The notes beneath the pieces are model-generated. The model was not told the origin of the DNA, did no database searches, and saw only the letters and a list, made by a program, of their open reading frames with translations. DNA of 64,000 bases, taken from Larix kaempferi (lineage: Eukaryota; Streptophyta; Pinopsida; Pinales; Pinaceae). Positions within the stretch are counted from its first letter, which is position 1, and the number at the start of each line of letters is the position of its first letter. The translations under genes and the position numbers were made by a program. The DNA lies in NCBI GenBank assembly GCA_027924585.1, contig BSBM01000320.1, forward strand, positions 496,001 to 560,000, in the 5' to 3' direction. This document shows positions 11,776-24,911 of this stretch, one piece after another.

Positions 11776-14290
11776 CAACCTTGGAAGAGGATAAAATACA
11801 AACTAGCAATTGCCCCATAAGGTGCAAAGGAACGCCGAAAGGAAAAATAAAATTCTCATATTTGTAAGTCATGATTATCAACAAATAATTTTAAACTGAA
11901 CTTTAATCGAGGTTGTCAATCAACATCAAATTTGAATATAATTTAGTTACTTCATCCTTGGAAAAAAATTTAGTTACTTTCTGAATTACTTGGGATTCCT
12001 TAACAGTTATTAGAATAAACAAATTTCAAACTGTAAGATGGCACATAAAAATATATTAATAAAAATTGTAATATGTTAAAAAAAATTGTCATCCAATTTG
12101 GACATTGTTAATCAACTATTTTAAATTATAACAATTTGTAAGTTATACAATTTGGAAACATAGCTATGGTGCATATTGAAATATATTAATACAAATTGTG
12201 ATTGAATTTTGATATTGTTAGCCAAAAAAATTTAATTATAACATTTTGTTAAAATGATTAGAAAGTTAGCACATATAATATTGTTTATGTTGCAAGCATA
12301 AAACTTGGGGCAAACCATATATAGATTTGCAAAACTCCTTTGATAACATTCTCATAAACATTGAAGTACTTAGATTTCTCCAAATCTATTAACTCTATAA
12401 CTATGTAAGTATACAATTCATTAAGCACTAACATCTAACCTACTAATTACTAATTCTTAATTCCAAATATTTAATTTATTACATATAATCCATCAAGACA
12501 CAATCCACCAAGACATAAAACTCAAAGCCTTTTAACTTATCATGATAATCAAAATTAATGTTCTCACACTTCAATATACATAATGAATTCCATTATAACA
12601 TATAAGTCAATAAATCATATAAACATTGAATGCTCAACAATAAATGACATCGTCATTGTCATTTATTTTGTCAAAAGTTGATAAATTGAACTTTTTTTCC
12701 GTTTTGCTATAATTTAATTAATGTGACTCACTCACATCATTTTGAAGGTAGAATATATTTCATATCTTGTAGTATTAAATCTATGCTTAGTGAAGTTGTC
12801 TCCATTTTAAAAGACATTCTGGATATTTTGATGTTGTACAAAATATTTTGAGTTAATGTTCAATTAAGACTATTTTTGTTTTTGTTTTTGTTTAGTGTGT
12901 CAATTTATTGATTAATGGTTAGTTTGGAAATAATCATCATACATATTACTAAAATAGGGTAATAATAATATTTATATGTACTAATGTTTCAAGAATTTCA
13001 ATGAGTTTTCAAAGGCAACATCTTTTATTTATTGATTGATTTTGTCTTGTTGTTATTTTATGGTGTTTTACGCCATACACAGGTGTATTTGTTATTTTAA
13101 TTTACAATTACAGAATTAAATCAATATAAAAAATTAAAAACACTCTCTAATATTATTAATTTATAGAATTTCTTATTATAAAAAATGTAAAAATTGAACT
13201 TTTATTTAATCAATAATAATAAAATAAAACAAAAATCCAACTGAGTTATTTTTTGAAAAACGCAATTCCAATTGAGTTATTTTTTTTTTATATTTTATTT
13301 AATTAAGATTTGAAAAAGAAAAAAAATCATGTCTATAATTATGTCATGTCTAGAAATTATTGAACACATCTATAATGTCATGTCTAGAAAATAAGAGAAA
13401 TTCTATAGTTAGATCATTGATTTTGTATAGTTTTTTGAAGACGAAATTGCACACTTATCACCTATTTCTTGGAGACAACTATTCAAAAATTTAACCAAAA
13501 GAGTTGATATCTTTACAGTGGAAAAACTATATAAATGGCGCACTTGAGTGCTCATATTCATAAATAAAAAACTATCCAAAACGCCTAGTTTGGTGTTCAC
13601 ACAGGGTGATTATTTTGAGATTGTTGTGTCTAATGAGAAGGGGCAGAGCCCTAATATGGATATTATAGCTAAATACAAGTAGATGCATGAAAGAAAGGTA
13701 TGCATGAAAAAAACGAAAACAAAAAGGGCACTTATTTTAAATTTGAAATGGTCAGAGATGAAGGTTATTTTTATAAATGTTTGGATTTGAAAATGTCAAA
13801 TATGAAAGATGTTTCTATGAATGTTTAATCTTCATTTGAGTGAATACATGTTATGGGATTTATAATTTCAAAGACAATGTCATTTATAGAGATAATAATC
13901 ACAACATCCCAAGATCATCGAACTTAATCTAACAAGCAATGTCTGTTACAGGTGAAAGTGGACAAAAATGGAAACACATATCTTTAGTTGACTACTAATT
14001 GGGAAAATACATCTAGGAAAACAACTAAGTTTGAGTTTCTTCAATTCCATACCTTCATGATTTAGGAAAATAAGTTAATTTGCAAAATGAAAAAATGAAA
14101 AAAAAGAGAGAAAGATAAGATCAAAGGAGATAATTTTTTTCTACATAGATTGTAGCGACACATTCCTCCTCTAAACTCCATCATAAAAAAATGACCCAAA
14201 GAGAGATGCTCACAATATTAATATGCCAAAATTTTGATGAAGCAAGGTGACATTATATTATAAGAGTACATATACATATATAGGGTCTGT
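11776..14290. other. AT-rich non-coding DNA
   Basis: The base composition is strongly A/T with many short homopolymers. No ORF of interest, no RNA gene and no clear repeat boundary was seen. Confidence 0.5.
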
Positions 14291-14559
14291 CAGCATTAAC
14301 TGATATTTTTGGTTTGTGTTCTCATCAGCAAGGTAAAGCAATGGAGATTTCCATCCACACTCATGCTGATGTCCTTTAGATAAAAAGCAAAGCACCTTAT
14401 AAGAACAAAATGAAGATTGTCATCCACATTAATGGAGAGGAAAAATAATGTTACAGGGGTATTTAGATGTAATAAGTAGAAGAAGCAATTGCAAGAACTT
14501 TCCCCGAAGCCATTTGCATATGCATTGGCTAATGGTTGTATGGAAGAATTGAAAAGGTT

Positions 14560-14930
14560 GGGCCACAATTAGTACTTTGAATGGTAAGTGATGGCATGCT
14601 TGAACTCATAGGGCTTGCCTAAGATCTTGGATTCTGCATGGGAGGACCACCAGGGAGATATGTAGCCGAAGAATAAGGTGGAGCTTACACGTGAGGTTGC
14701 CAAGTTGTTCCTAAAGGTGTAGCATGTTGAGCAGGTGATTTCATGTACATTTGATTTGGTGCAGTTCCTTGAAACATTGATCCTGTTGTTTGTGATACAA
14801 GTCCGGTAACACTAGTTGGTTGTGATGGATGTATAGAAGATACACAATTATTTATTGGATACACATATGGTGCAGATGGAAGCTATCCACCAACTCCAAG
14901 AACTTATGGTTGATTTTGTACAATGCTTAC
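14560..14930 (-). pseudogene. Possible coding remnant, Pro/Gln/Ser-rich
   Basis: On the minus strand a broken open stretch gives low-complexity residues such as TGLVSQTTGSMFQGTAPNQM and PPYSSATYLPGGPPMQNP. It has stops within a few hundred bases. The composition resembles the disordered tail of a plant RNA-binding or regulatory protein, but I do not recognise the gene. It may be an exon carried by a transposon. Confidence 0.3.
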
Positions 14931-17900
14931 TTTTGGAACTGTGTAGTTTCTACTCCGATCAATATTAACTTGTGTAAGGGTCATATGTCACTAATAAGAA
15001 TCATAGGAAGAATTAAACACACACTATATTTCATAATGATAATTGTGCCAAAAATAATCATGGTAAGAATACCTACATACTGAATCAAATCCTAACATGA
15101 TACATTCTCCTAAAACATTGCAATTTTTTGAACAATAGAAAATGTAGAGAACACATGTTATTTCAAGGAAAAGAGACAAACTACTTATTGTCAATGGAAC
15201 TCAAACTTAAAAAAACTTGTGCATGCAAAACATAATTAAGAGTTTGTCAACATATTGTATGCAAAACATCAACAGTGACAACATATTGCATGTTTCCAAT
15301 AGATGCAAGAAGAACAATACTCTTTGCCTCTCTTATTTGTCCATCAAGCCCAATGCAAACCATAGTGAACCCAAGAATCATAAAGACCATGATATAATAA
15401 CATTATCTAAGAGGCTTCAAACCTTGTGAAAGTAATTCTTAACCAAGTAGTTGTGATTCAAGGGGATCTAATATGTAAAAAAGGATTGCACCTAGCCCCA
15501 TACAGATGAGATAGATCCTCGTGGATGCAAATTAGCCCATGAGGAGGGAAAACATGTCACAAGCACAAATCAAACATGGGTGGGGAGGATAAACTCTGCT
15601 GCTTTGTTTGGAAAGTGTTGAACCCCAAGAACTACTCTACTCTGCATGGCTAGAGATAAAAAAATTCAGTTTTTTTCTTAAACTGAAAAATTCAGGATCT
15701 ACCAAGTCTGGTTGTTCATCTTAACCCACAGTTTTTATATTCAGTGACAGGAAATATGCGGTGATAATTTTGCAATTCGACAAGTTTCGAACCTATTAAG
15801 CAGGTTCATCCTCAGGAGAACAAGAATCTCACTCTTTTCTTTGCACTTGGACGAGGATAAATACCCAATTTTTAAACAATTTTTATTACTTCTTCTTTCT
15901 GGAACTCCACTTAGCCAATTGATCCTACACACAAAGAGACATCTAAACCTTTCTCATAAAATCTCTTGACATATAAAAGATGCATAAAAATGAACATATA
16001 AACATAGATCTAAGCTAGCATAAACAATATCTAATTTGTATTACACAAGAATCAACAAATCCAATATATATGTTTTATGAATTATGTAGAGCTATAAAAA
16101 AGAACCATATTCATTCATGAAAAACATGATAGAAGGGGGAAGAATCACATGTCTATATTGAATGATAACAAGAGACATACATCATAGATTACCTTGTGTT
16201 GAAGATGAAAATATCTTCCAATGTTCTTGATCCAATACCTTCCTAGACTGCAGACAATAAGCTGGTCACAATGGCTGAGGGAATCGAGGTGATTTCAACA
16301 ACATAACAATGCATAAAAAGAGTCTCCCCTTTCTCATAAAATTGCCTCAATATATAGGTGAGAGGAGGATGAATCTAGACTCCAAGTGATGGATGGGATT
16401 GAACCGGTGTGTGAATTCCCATGCTAGGTGAATTGGATCCAAGTCATGCACATGATCCAATGCAAACTATGCCCAAAACTCAAGGGGAGATGGACCATCG
16501 CCCCCCTCAAGACATGTAGAGAGTGATGGTGTCACTCCCCTACAAGTGTATAGGGATGGATGGCAGACTGACCATCGCCCCACAATAAGCACATAGAGGG
16601 AAATGGTGGACAAAAAGTGGGAAAAATGAGGCTAGAGAAAGGTATAAAGGTAAGTGTCTCAGCTAGGAAGTAAAGTGGATATCCAATGAGCCTAAGGTGG
16701 AAAATAGGAGTATAACAGATGCCCCCTAAAGTGTGAGGTCAGAAGAGAAGCTGATGGCCGAAACACTTTATAAAAACAAGTCAAGGTAAATGTAATGGAT
16801 ACAAGAAGCTGGATAGAATGTGGAAAACATCAACCATGTATGTATAGATCATCCCCAAGTTGGGCATACCCATGCTTGGTAAAAGTGGGACAAAGCATGG
16901 CCACCAATAAAGTATATTGCAAACCCATGAATGATGTGGGAGATCATGGCTACAAGAAATACAAGAATGGATCCATGTCATGACATATAACATAGCCACT
17001 GACCAATAGAGTGTGGATCTATGTGAACCAATGAGATCATAGCCACCAACCAATACATTGTGGATATATGTCACAATACATAATATACATGCCAGGATGA
17101 CAGATAGCACTAATGATAGTGCACAAATGGTTCTCATACAGAGTCATAACTAGTGATATAAACTCCAACGAAGCTTGGGGGGGAAACAAGGTTGAGTGAT
17201 GCAACCCCTAACCCAAGGTCTTCGTCTCAAACCTCGATGGTGTGATTCTACAACATGTGAATATATGTGTTGATGTCGAACATGTGAGAATCCATTTGAT
17301 TACCGGTCAAGGATGTTTACCATTAATAGATGGGAGGGAGTCCACTGATGATGATGATGGATCCCAAGACACCTATTACATTCTAATGAGTGTGAATAGA
17401 TGAGATGAGGTCGAACACCCATAGAATCACTTGATTAGGAGTCAATGATGTTTACTCCTTCTCGAACACAAGGAATCCTACCACTGATGACTACAAGGTC
17501 CAAGGTACTAATGTTTCTAGATCTAGTTCATAGATAGGGAGTTGGCGTCAATATGAAGGAATCTATCGAAGGAGGTACTTAATGTATCCCCCATCAATCG
17601 ACACGAAACGAACATTGAGATATGTGATAAAGATGTATGATCACCAAGTATGACAAAATGACATAGGGATGGCTGGCACAAAAGGTCAAAAACCTGCAGA
17701 ATGGTCGACTCAGGTTGACATTCCCTTGAACATATAGCATGAAAATTGTGCGACTAGGAAGCATAGACTCAAGAACACCATATAGACTGTAGTGCGACGA
17801 CACATGAGGCATCGAGGCTCCCTCCATAGTTATTGGAAGAGTAAATAATCAGAGAAGTACTATGAGTCAGGGAAATGGTTCTGAACCAAGGCTATAACTC

Positions 17901-18000
17901 AACTGTAAGGAAAAGATGCAAATAGGTGCCATGTTCAAGGGTGACATACAACATGCTACCTCTTGAATGAAATAGACAATGAATCTCCCCCCCTTTCTCT
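14931..18000. other. Non-coding, degenerate repeat DNA
   Basis: No gene seen. Around 16,480-16,620 the sequence repeats the phrase GACCATCGCCC in imperfect contexts. About 16,780-17,130 repeats ATGTGGATC/CAACCAAT-type words. The region may be the untranslated part of an old retrotransposon, without proof. Confidence 0.3.
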
Positions 18001-18835
18001 TTTTGACTCAGCTTTTTTATTTTTTAATGAGCTCAAACAAGAGATAGAAGTATGATCAATAGTATCTTCTTTGTAAAATTTTAACGATCCTAAAGAAGTA
18101 AACTCAAATCCTTATTCATTTTTTAATGAGCTTGAAGAAAAGGGAGAATAATGCTTGATGAGATACTATCCTGTGGATTTTTGTTGAGCATAGGGTAGTT
18201 AATGCTCGATAGTGTTTTCACATTTAGAGAATCTAAAAAACTTAAAGAAGACTCCAAGGTGCACTTTTTCGTAGATTTAGTCCCCACTATTTGAAAAATC
18301 ATAAAATGATATGATGAAGAACTCTTCTATCCAAAGTGGACTAGAGTATTCATTTTTCGTAATTAATTTATGCGGTCCGAAAAAGGGTTAAACTTATACC
18401 GAATGGATGTTCTTTCAAATCTTTAAATGGTTGTGAAAGGAACAAGCTTACTTGGCAATATTTTCAATTTTAAGGATTCAGAAAAGAGCTTAAAGAGGAC
18501 TCCATATGTACCTCATCCTTGTAAATTTAACGAGCTAGGACAAGTCAACTCAAGTCCATTTTTATTGTTCAAGGAGCTCAAAGAATAGAGAAAAATGCTC
18601 CATAAGGTTCCTTTTTTCATTCAATTTTAACGAGCCTGCAAAAGGGATAATATAATACTCGATAAGTGCATTTATTCATGGTTTAACGAGCACGGACAAG
18701 GGATAAATGTAAGCTCGTCGAGAGAGAACGCGTGGTATAAAGTTCCGAGATGCATAAAACCAAGGATGTGGTAAATGGCGCAAGGACGAAAATATGAGGA
18801 AAATATGACCACTCACGACAACAGTCATCTCCCTA
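18001..18835. repeat. Degenerate dispersed repeat with AACGAGC/AATGAGC core
   Basis: Related blocks of roughly 80-100 bp recur about seven times. Each has a T-rich lead, a core like TTTAACGAGC or TTTAATGAGC, and a purine tail like AAGGGATAATA. They are too diverged to define a unit exactly. No coding sequence. Confidence 0.4.
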
Positions 18836-18840
18836 GTTAG

Positions 18841-20164
18841 TGCTAATTTCTTATATTTAAATCCGAGCTGTAATAATAATTGAAATCATATAACAATTAT
18901 ACACATAAGTAATCACATTTGACACATGAATTTACCTTGGGGAACCCTCTATGAGGGAGAAAACCCCAACAAAACCTTCCTTAGTATATTGATAGATAAT
19001 AGAGAATGTCTTTTACATCAAGCACCCTTGGTGCAATTACAGACAAAGAGACAGATAAAGAAGAGAGACTCAAAATAATATCCCGCACAAAGAAAAGTGC
19101 ATTGCCTTCAAGGGAGAAGAGAATTTGCTTCACATTGGATTCATCAATCTTGTATAACATATTTATACATTCTTCTCATGCATAAGATTCTATTTTTATC
19201 TTCTGACTTTAGGATGAACTCGCCCTCCATCTAGATGCATCAATCTTGCATGAATAAGTGCACGCCACTTCTCATGTAGTGCATTAACTCACTGAATTGA
19301 TTCAGTATGAACTCGCTCCTTTACTGAAATCTTACCCACTTAGTTAGGTGGATAACTTAAGTGTTGTCATGCAAGTTTTGCAACTCAAATGTCATCTTTT
19401 AGTTTAACATAAGTGTCACCTTTTATTTTAACATAAGTGTCGTCATGCAATAACACTTAGTTAACTAGATCTTCTTTGTTATCACTTAGTTAAATCTCTT
19501 AACTGATTCTTTCTTGTTAACATCATTGTAGTGTTCAATTTGAGTTCTCCTTTGATTTACTGAAGTCTTCACTGAACTTTAACAATTTAAATTTCTCTCT
19601 TAATTAATTCTTTTATGTGCAATTCACATTCTCTCATATCTTATCACATCTTATCTTTATCTCTCGTCTTATCTGCATGGTCCACCTGTTCCAGCTTAAT
19701 TATCATATAAAATATACTAAGGATATTTTCCCAATGATGTGATCATATTGTCCTACTATCGTTCCAAGTGGTTATATGCTAAATTAATTCACTTTATAGG
19801 TGTCCAGTGTCTAGAGGAGACTTAATAGCTCAACCATGGTTAGTAGTACATCACACATCATACATGCTTTGCCATGCAAAGCATCACCTCAACACATGAC
19901 GCACCACCTCAACACATGAGGATCTATCTTGACACACAAGACCTTAGCCTTGACTAACAAGACTGTACAACATCATCACTTTGACATACAAATCACTTGC
20001 CTCAACACATGAAGCTTAACCATTCTTGATTCCAACTCAAGATTCTTCTCTAAGTTTCCCGAGTCCAAATCAGGCTCCTATAAGGCACTACCTTGACACA
20101 CGAGGATCAATATCGACAGACACGATTGACCTGGAGAATGAATCATGATGCTGTAACTTTAACA
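18841..20164 (-). repeat. 3' LTR of the minus-strand copia element
   Basis: The LTR is 1,324 bp. It aligns throughout with 24,912-26,218, for example at the shared stretch around ACATCAAGCACCC and at the CTTGACACACAAGACCTTAG stretch. The element-strand start is TGTTAAAG, directly after the polypurine tract. Confidence 0.92.
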
Positions 20165-20173
20165 CTCCCTCTT
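20165..20173 (-). other. Polypurine tract of the minus-strand copia element
   Basis: The element strand reads AAGAGGGAG immediately before the 3' LTR. This is the primer for plus-strand DNA synthesis. Confidence 0.85.
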
Positions 20174-23100
20174 AGTGAGGGAGGCATTCTCTACCATGCC
20201 AAGTTTGTCTCACAAGTACCTATACTTTGTCACTGATAGAGGCTTAGCCAAAATATATTCTATCTTCTCACTAGTAATAATGTATTTAAGTCTTATGGCA
20301 CCTCTTTGGACCATGTATCCAATGTAGTGATACTTCTTCTCAATGTGTTTCGATATGTCATGAAACACATGGTTTTCTGAGAGCTTTATGCAACTTTGAT
20401 TGTCAGATCAAATGATCGTAGTCTCAAGCTTCTCACCGAACAACCTAGCAAGTATCTTCCTAAGCCACATAGCTTCTCGACATGCGGTACTAGCTGCAAT
20501 ATACTCTACTTATGTAGTACTCTGGGATATGGAGCCCTACTTCCTGCTGGACCAAGAGATCATAGTTGATCCCAAGCTAAAAGAAAATATGTATGTACTC
20601 TTTTGGTCCACAATACTACCACCCCAGTCGAAGTCGGCATATCCAAATAACATCACTCCAAGGTGGAAGTATATTTAAGTCCACAAGCAATAGTACCTCG
20701 AAGGTATGTAAGTACATGCTTGACAGCAACCCAAATGTCTATGTCTTGGCTCAGACATGAACTAGCTCAAGATACTCACTACGTAACATATGTCTAATCT
20801 ATTATGTATCAAATACATCAAGGAACCAATGAGCCATCTATACATGGTAGGATCCACTAGATATGATCTAGAATCTGACTCTTGTATATTCTTTAGATTA
20901 GAGACCATTGGAGTAGACATGGACTTATAGTCCATCATACCAAATCTCCGCAATACATCATCTGTGTAGTTTCCTTGAGAAATAAAGATCCCATCTTTCC
21001 TTTTCCAAACTTCTAGACCAAGAAAATAGTGCATAAGACCTAAGTATTTCATTTCAAACTAAAAAATGAGCTCCCTCTTGCACCAAGCTATCTGTTGCTC
21101 CTCTCTGGTAAGGAACAAGTCGTCAACATAGAGAACCAAGATCAATGGATGTTTTTTCACAACCTTGAAGTACATGTTGGGGTCAGCTTCACTTTTGGAG
21201 AAGACCAAGCTTAGAAGATAGATGTCAATCCTCGAATACCAAGCCTTCGGGGCCTGCTTAATCCCATGCACGGATTTCTTAAGTTTGCATACATGGGACT
21301 CCTTCCCATGAACTACAAATGCCTTAGGTTGTTGTATGTAAACCTCTTCCTCAACATCACCATTGAGGAAAGCATTCTTCACATCCATCTAGTGGAGTTT
21401 CCAACCCAAAAATAAAGCAAGGGAAATTATGGTTCGTATAGTAGTGTACCTGGCCATGGGAGTGAATGTATAATCATAGTCCATCCCTTCTTTCCGCGAG
21501 AAGCCACATGCCACAAATATTACTTTATACTTTTCAATACTTCCATTAGATGCACGCTTGATTTTATAAAGCTACTTGGAAGTTACTATGGATTTCCCAT
21601 CAGGTTTAGGAACCACTTCCCACACATCATTCATCATGATATATTTGTATTCTTCTACCATGGCATCTTTCCATACTTGTTGCTTTGAGGCTTCCTCATA
21701 GGTAGAGGGTTCTGAATCACCGATGTGACTCATCTGTGCTACATATCCTGAAAATATTTCAGGTCTCTTTCGATCTCTGGATGAGCCTGGAGGTGCTCCA
21801 TGCTTTTCTGCCTCTTGCAGAATGTCTCGACACCATGCAGATCTCCTCTTACCAAGAGGTTCATCAAGTGATATTTCTATTAGATCTTTTGGTTCTTCAG
21901 GATCAAGAGGATCTACGAACTCTTCTGGATTCTTCCTCTCAACATATGAAAGAGGAGAATCATAAACTATATTCTCCATCATAGGATTATCATGTTCCTC
22001 CATGTCTGAATCACACTAAATTTCTTTGGAGCACTTGAAGGCAGCCTCTTCAAGAAATTTTACATCTCTGTTGACTTCAATGTTTCTTTGTCCCAAAACA
22101 TAGATTCTGTAGGATTTGGAGGATCCACTATATCCAACAAATGTTCCTTTCTTTCCAGATGGATCCATCTTTGTCCTCTTCTCTTTTGGTACATGGATGT
22201 AGACAAGACAACTGAAAATATTCAAGTATCCAACATATGGTTTTTCACCAGTGAAAAACCTCTTCAGGAGTCTTTTCTCCCAAGATAACATGAGGGATTT
22301 TGTTATGAATATAAACAACAGTGTTGGAGGCTTCTACCCATAAGGATGTGGGAATATCCCGATCACACATCATGGATTTTGTAGCCTCACATATTGTTTT
22401 GTTCTTTCTTTCAACAACCCCATTTTATCGGGGGTTGTAGGGTACAATTAGCTGTCTTTTTATTCCTGCATCTCGACAGAATTCATTGAATTCATGGGAC
22501 TCAAAATCTCCTCCATTATCATATCTCAAAGCATGGATGTGCTTTCGAGTCTGATTCTCAACTAGTGCTTTAAACTCTTGAAACTTGTTGAAAGTTTCAC
22601 TCTTTGCTTTCAGAAAATAAACCCATGACTTGTGAGAGAAGTCATCTATAAAAATCACATAATACAAATAACCACTCAAGGAGGGTGTAGACATAGGACC
22701 ACATAGATCGAAATGAATCAAGTCAAGCATCCCTTTGGATCTTTTGGTACTACTTGGAAAACTCTTCTTAATGTTTTTTCCAAGAGCACAACCTCTACAA
22801 ACGCTATCAAAATCAGATTTAAATATGGGCATAACTTTCACCATATTCTACAACCCAGGTAGCGCTTTGAAATGGAGATGACCAAGCATTCTATGCCACA
22901 GCTCACACAGACTAACTGTGTCATGGATCATAGCTTGAATGAGCTTTCCAGGAACTTTGTAGAGACCTCCCTCTCTAACTCCAATCACTGATGCAGAGTT
23001 CAAGTCTTCATGCTTAGGCCACAAGAGTGCTTTGTTTTCCATAAAGATAACTTGGAATCCTTTATCTTCTAGATCCGAAACAAACATGAGGTTCTTCTTT

Positions 23101-23461
23101 AATCCGGGGACAAAAAAATTTCATCCACATGCAGTACATTTCCTGAATCCAACTGAAAAGAAGTGGATCCAATACCTTGGATCTAATAGGTGGTATTATC
23201 TCCAAGCTCCACCTTACAGGAGAACTTATTTTCCTTCAGATCTGTGATGGCGCTCCTGTATCCAGTCACGTGCTTGTATGCACCACTGTCCACCAACCAT
23301 GTCTCAACACTAGTGTTCATGGATCCAGAAAGTGCTGAGACGAGATAGTACTCCTTCCTCGTCTCTTCATCATCAGATGAATTCTTTTTTGTAGGTTCAT
23401 CTTCTGTAGCAGTAGAAGCATGAAACTTACCCTTGAATTTTCCTCTTTTCTTTGCACAAAA
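20174..23461 (-). pseudogene. Copia pol: protease, integrase, reverse transcriptase, RNase H (broken)
   Basis: On the minus strand from high to low: a protease block with WLVDSGA (about 23,300), a GAG-pre-integrase block ending LWHRMLGHLHFKAL, an integrase core with Asp in HFDLCGP and RYDNGGDF, reverse transcriptase with YVDD at 21,119-21,130, and RNase H (GYADFDW, DNQSCIKLSEN). The frame is broken by a 1-nt gain in an A5/T5 run at 22,254-22,258 and by stops at 22,425-22,427, 22,016-22,018, 21,572-21,574, 21,389-21,391, 21,059-21,061 and 20,762-20,764. A further frame change near 20,740 precedes RNase H. The protein would cut the polyprotein, copy the RNA and insert the cDNA. Confidence 0.9.
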
Positions 23462-24088
23462 TTCTCTGATCCAGATGGATATCGGTGGCCACTTACCTAT
23501 TCCACTGGCTCAAAACAGTTTCCCAATTTGCCAATCTTCTAGTAATTTTTCTACGGTTTTTCAGGTCCTAAACTTCCGGGGCCGTTTTGAGGCCCTAAAC
23601 AACCTTTTTTGGAGATTTGGGGGGCCAAATAGTTGCCACCGAAATGCATTTGACCTCATTTAAAAGTTGTAAATCTCGGATAGACCTTTCCAACGGGCTA
23701 CCGAGCGCCCCAAACGGAGATCGTATGCAAAATTTATGACCCCGGGAAGTTGACTGTTCAACTAACCACCTTGGGGCCGCAAACTTTATGACAGTTCATC
23801 TTCTAGGGTTAGGTTTTTGGATGTTTGGGATTCTTTCCCTCATGCTTATGATAAATAGGCCTTTCGGCCTCTCTTTGTATTCATCTTGGCACAAATGAGC
23901 ATAGCGGCCACATCTCTTCTCAGAGATAGCTACCACTATTCAAACTATTGTATTTTATAGTCTATTCTATTTCCGCTATTTAATAGAATATGTGTTTACT
24001 GTATCACTCTGTTCTTTGCAATATATCTCTGTATACGATTCTGTATATGCTATCTTATTTCGTTCCTGCATAAATCCGGATCATTCTC
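23462..24088 (+). mobile_element. Solo LTR inserted in the copia gag, target duplication TTCTC
   Basis: The 617-bp segment 23,467-24,083 starts TGATCC and ends GGATCA (inverted ends with TG...CA) and is flanked by TTCTC at 23,462-23,466 and 24,084-24,088. It has no coding capacity. A TATA-like GATAAATAGG near 23,850 followed by CCTTTCGGCC suggests transcription on the plus strand. It interrupts the host gag inside the CCHC zinc-knuckle coding region. The retrotransposon family is not recognised. A solo LTR arises by recombination between the two LTRs of a full insertion. Confidence 0.88.
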
Positions 24089-24820
24089 TTGCATAATGGC
24101 TCTTCTTATTGCAATTGGAATATTTAATTTTATACTTATCAAAGTTCTTGAAATCATTCTCCTTTTGATGAGAGAATTTCTTGTGAGATTTCTTACCTCT
24201 TTTCAGTCATTCCACAAGAGTGAGGTTCTCTTCTTTGGAGGCGATATACTTGCTCTGGATTCACCCTTCTTCTTTTAGGGAATCATGCCTCAGTCTCTTG
24301 AAGTTAGGTTGCACTTCTTGATAATTTATTGTAGCCAAGAATGTCTCCCATGAAGATGGAAGACCATCGACAACGGTCTGTATGAGATCATCATCATCGA
24401 CCATTACAGTAATGCTCATGAGTTGATCTCTTGCTTGAGAGATCTTCATGAAGAAGGAGGCCACAACTTCGTCCTTTTCTATATTCATATTTTGAATCTT
24501 GTTCTTCAATGCTCGCTTTTAACTGGGCACCTTCTTCTCATAAATATTTGTCAAAGTGTCGAAGCATTCTTTTGCGGTATTCAATGGAGTAATCACAGGC
24601 ATCAAGTTGTCTTTCACGGAATCATAATGATTATCCTTGATTTGGCTTGATTCTTGTTGAAGGTAATGCACACTGCATTATAAATAGGCTCTTCAATAAC
24701 ACTGGATACATATCCATCTAAATCATGCTCTTCCAGGATATTCAGGATCCCGGCCTTCCAAGTATTGAAGTTCAAAGTTATTTCAAGATGTTCTTCTGGT
24801 CCCGCTGAGATTGAAGCCAA
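24089..24820 (-). pseudogene. Copia gag, N-terminal part, frameshifted
   Basis: The start ATG is at 24,818-24,820. The first 60 residues contain LNFNTWKAGILNILEEHDL, the usual start of copia capsid proteins (W-K...L...DL). A frame change follows. The block 24,261-24,509 then gives VVASFFMKISQARDQL and LPSSWETFLATI, typical of the UBN2-type gag region. A knuckle-like NCNKKSHYARE lies near 24,085-24,125 with its first Cys replaced by Tyr, and is cut there by the solo LTR. The rest of gag is on the far side of that insertion near 23,400-23,461. Confidence 0.82.
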
Positions 24821-24900
24821 TGTTCTTCAAGTACTATGCACACTTAGGATCTACGTAGGCTCAAGATTGATTTATGAACTTAGATCTTTCATGACCTAAG

Positions 24901-24911
24901 CTTTGATACCA
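24901..24911 (-). other. Primer-binding site of the minus-strand copia element
   Basis: The element strand reads TGGTATCAAAG directly after the 5' LTR. This matches the initiator-Met tRNA type site TGGTATCAGAG with one change. Confidence 0.85.

Noticed and set aside
16781-17137. 118-codon minus-strand ORF rich in Leu/Ile/Cys as a membrane protein
   Set aside because: It comes from degenerate repetitive DNA; the hydrophobic residues follow from base composition and no family is recognisable.
22088-22288. Plus-strand ORFs opposite copia pol
   Set aside because: Antisense shadow of the integrase/RT linker coding sequence.
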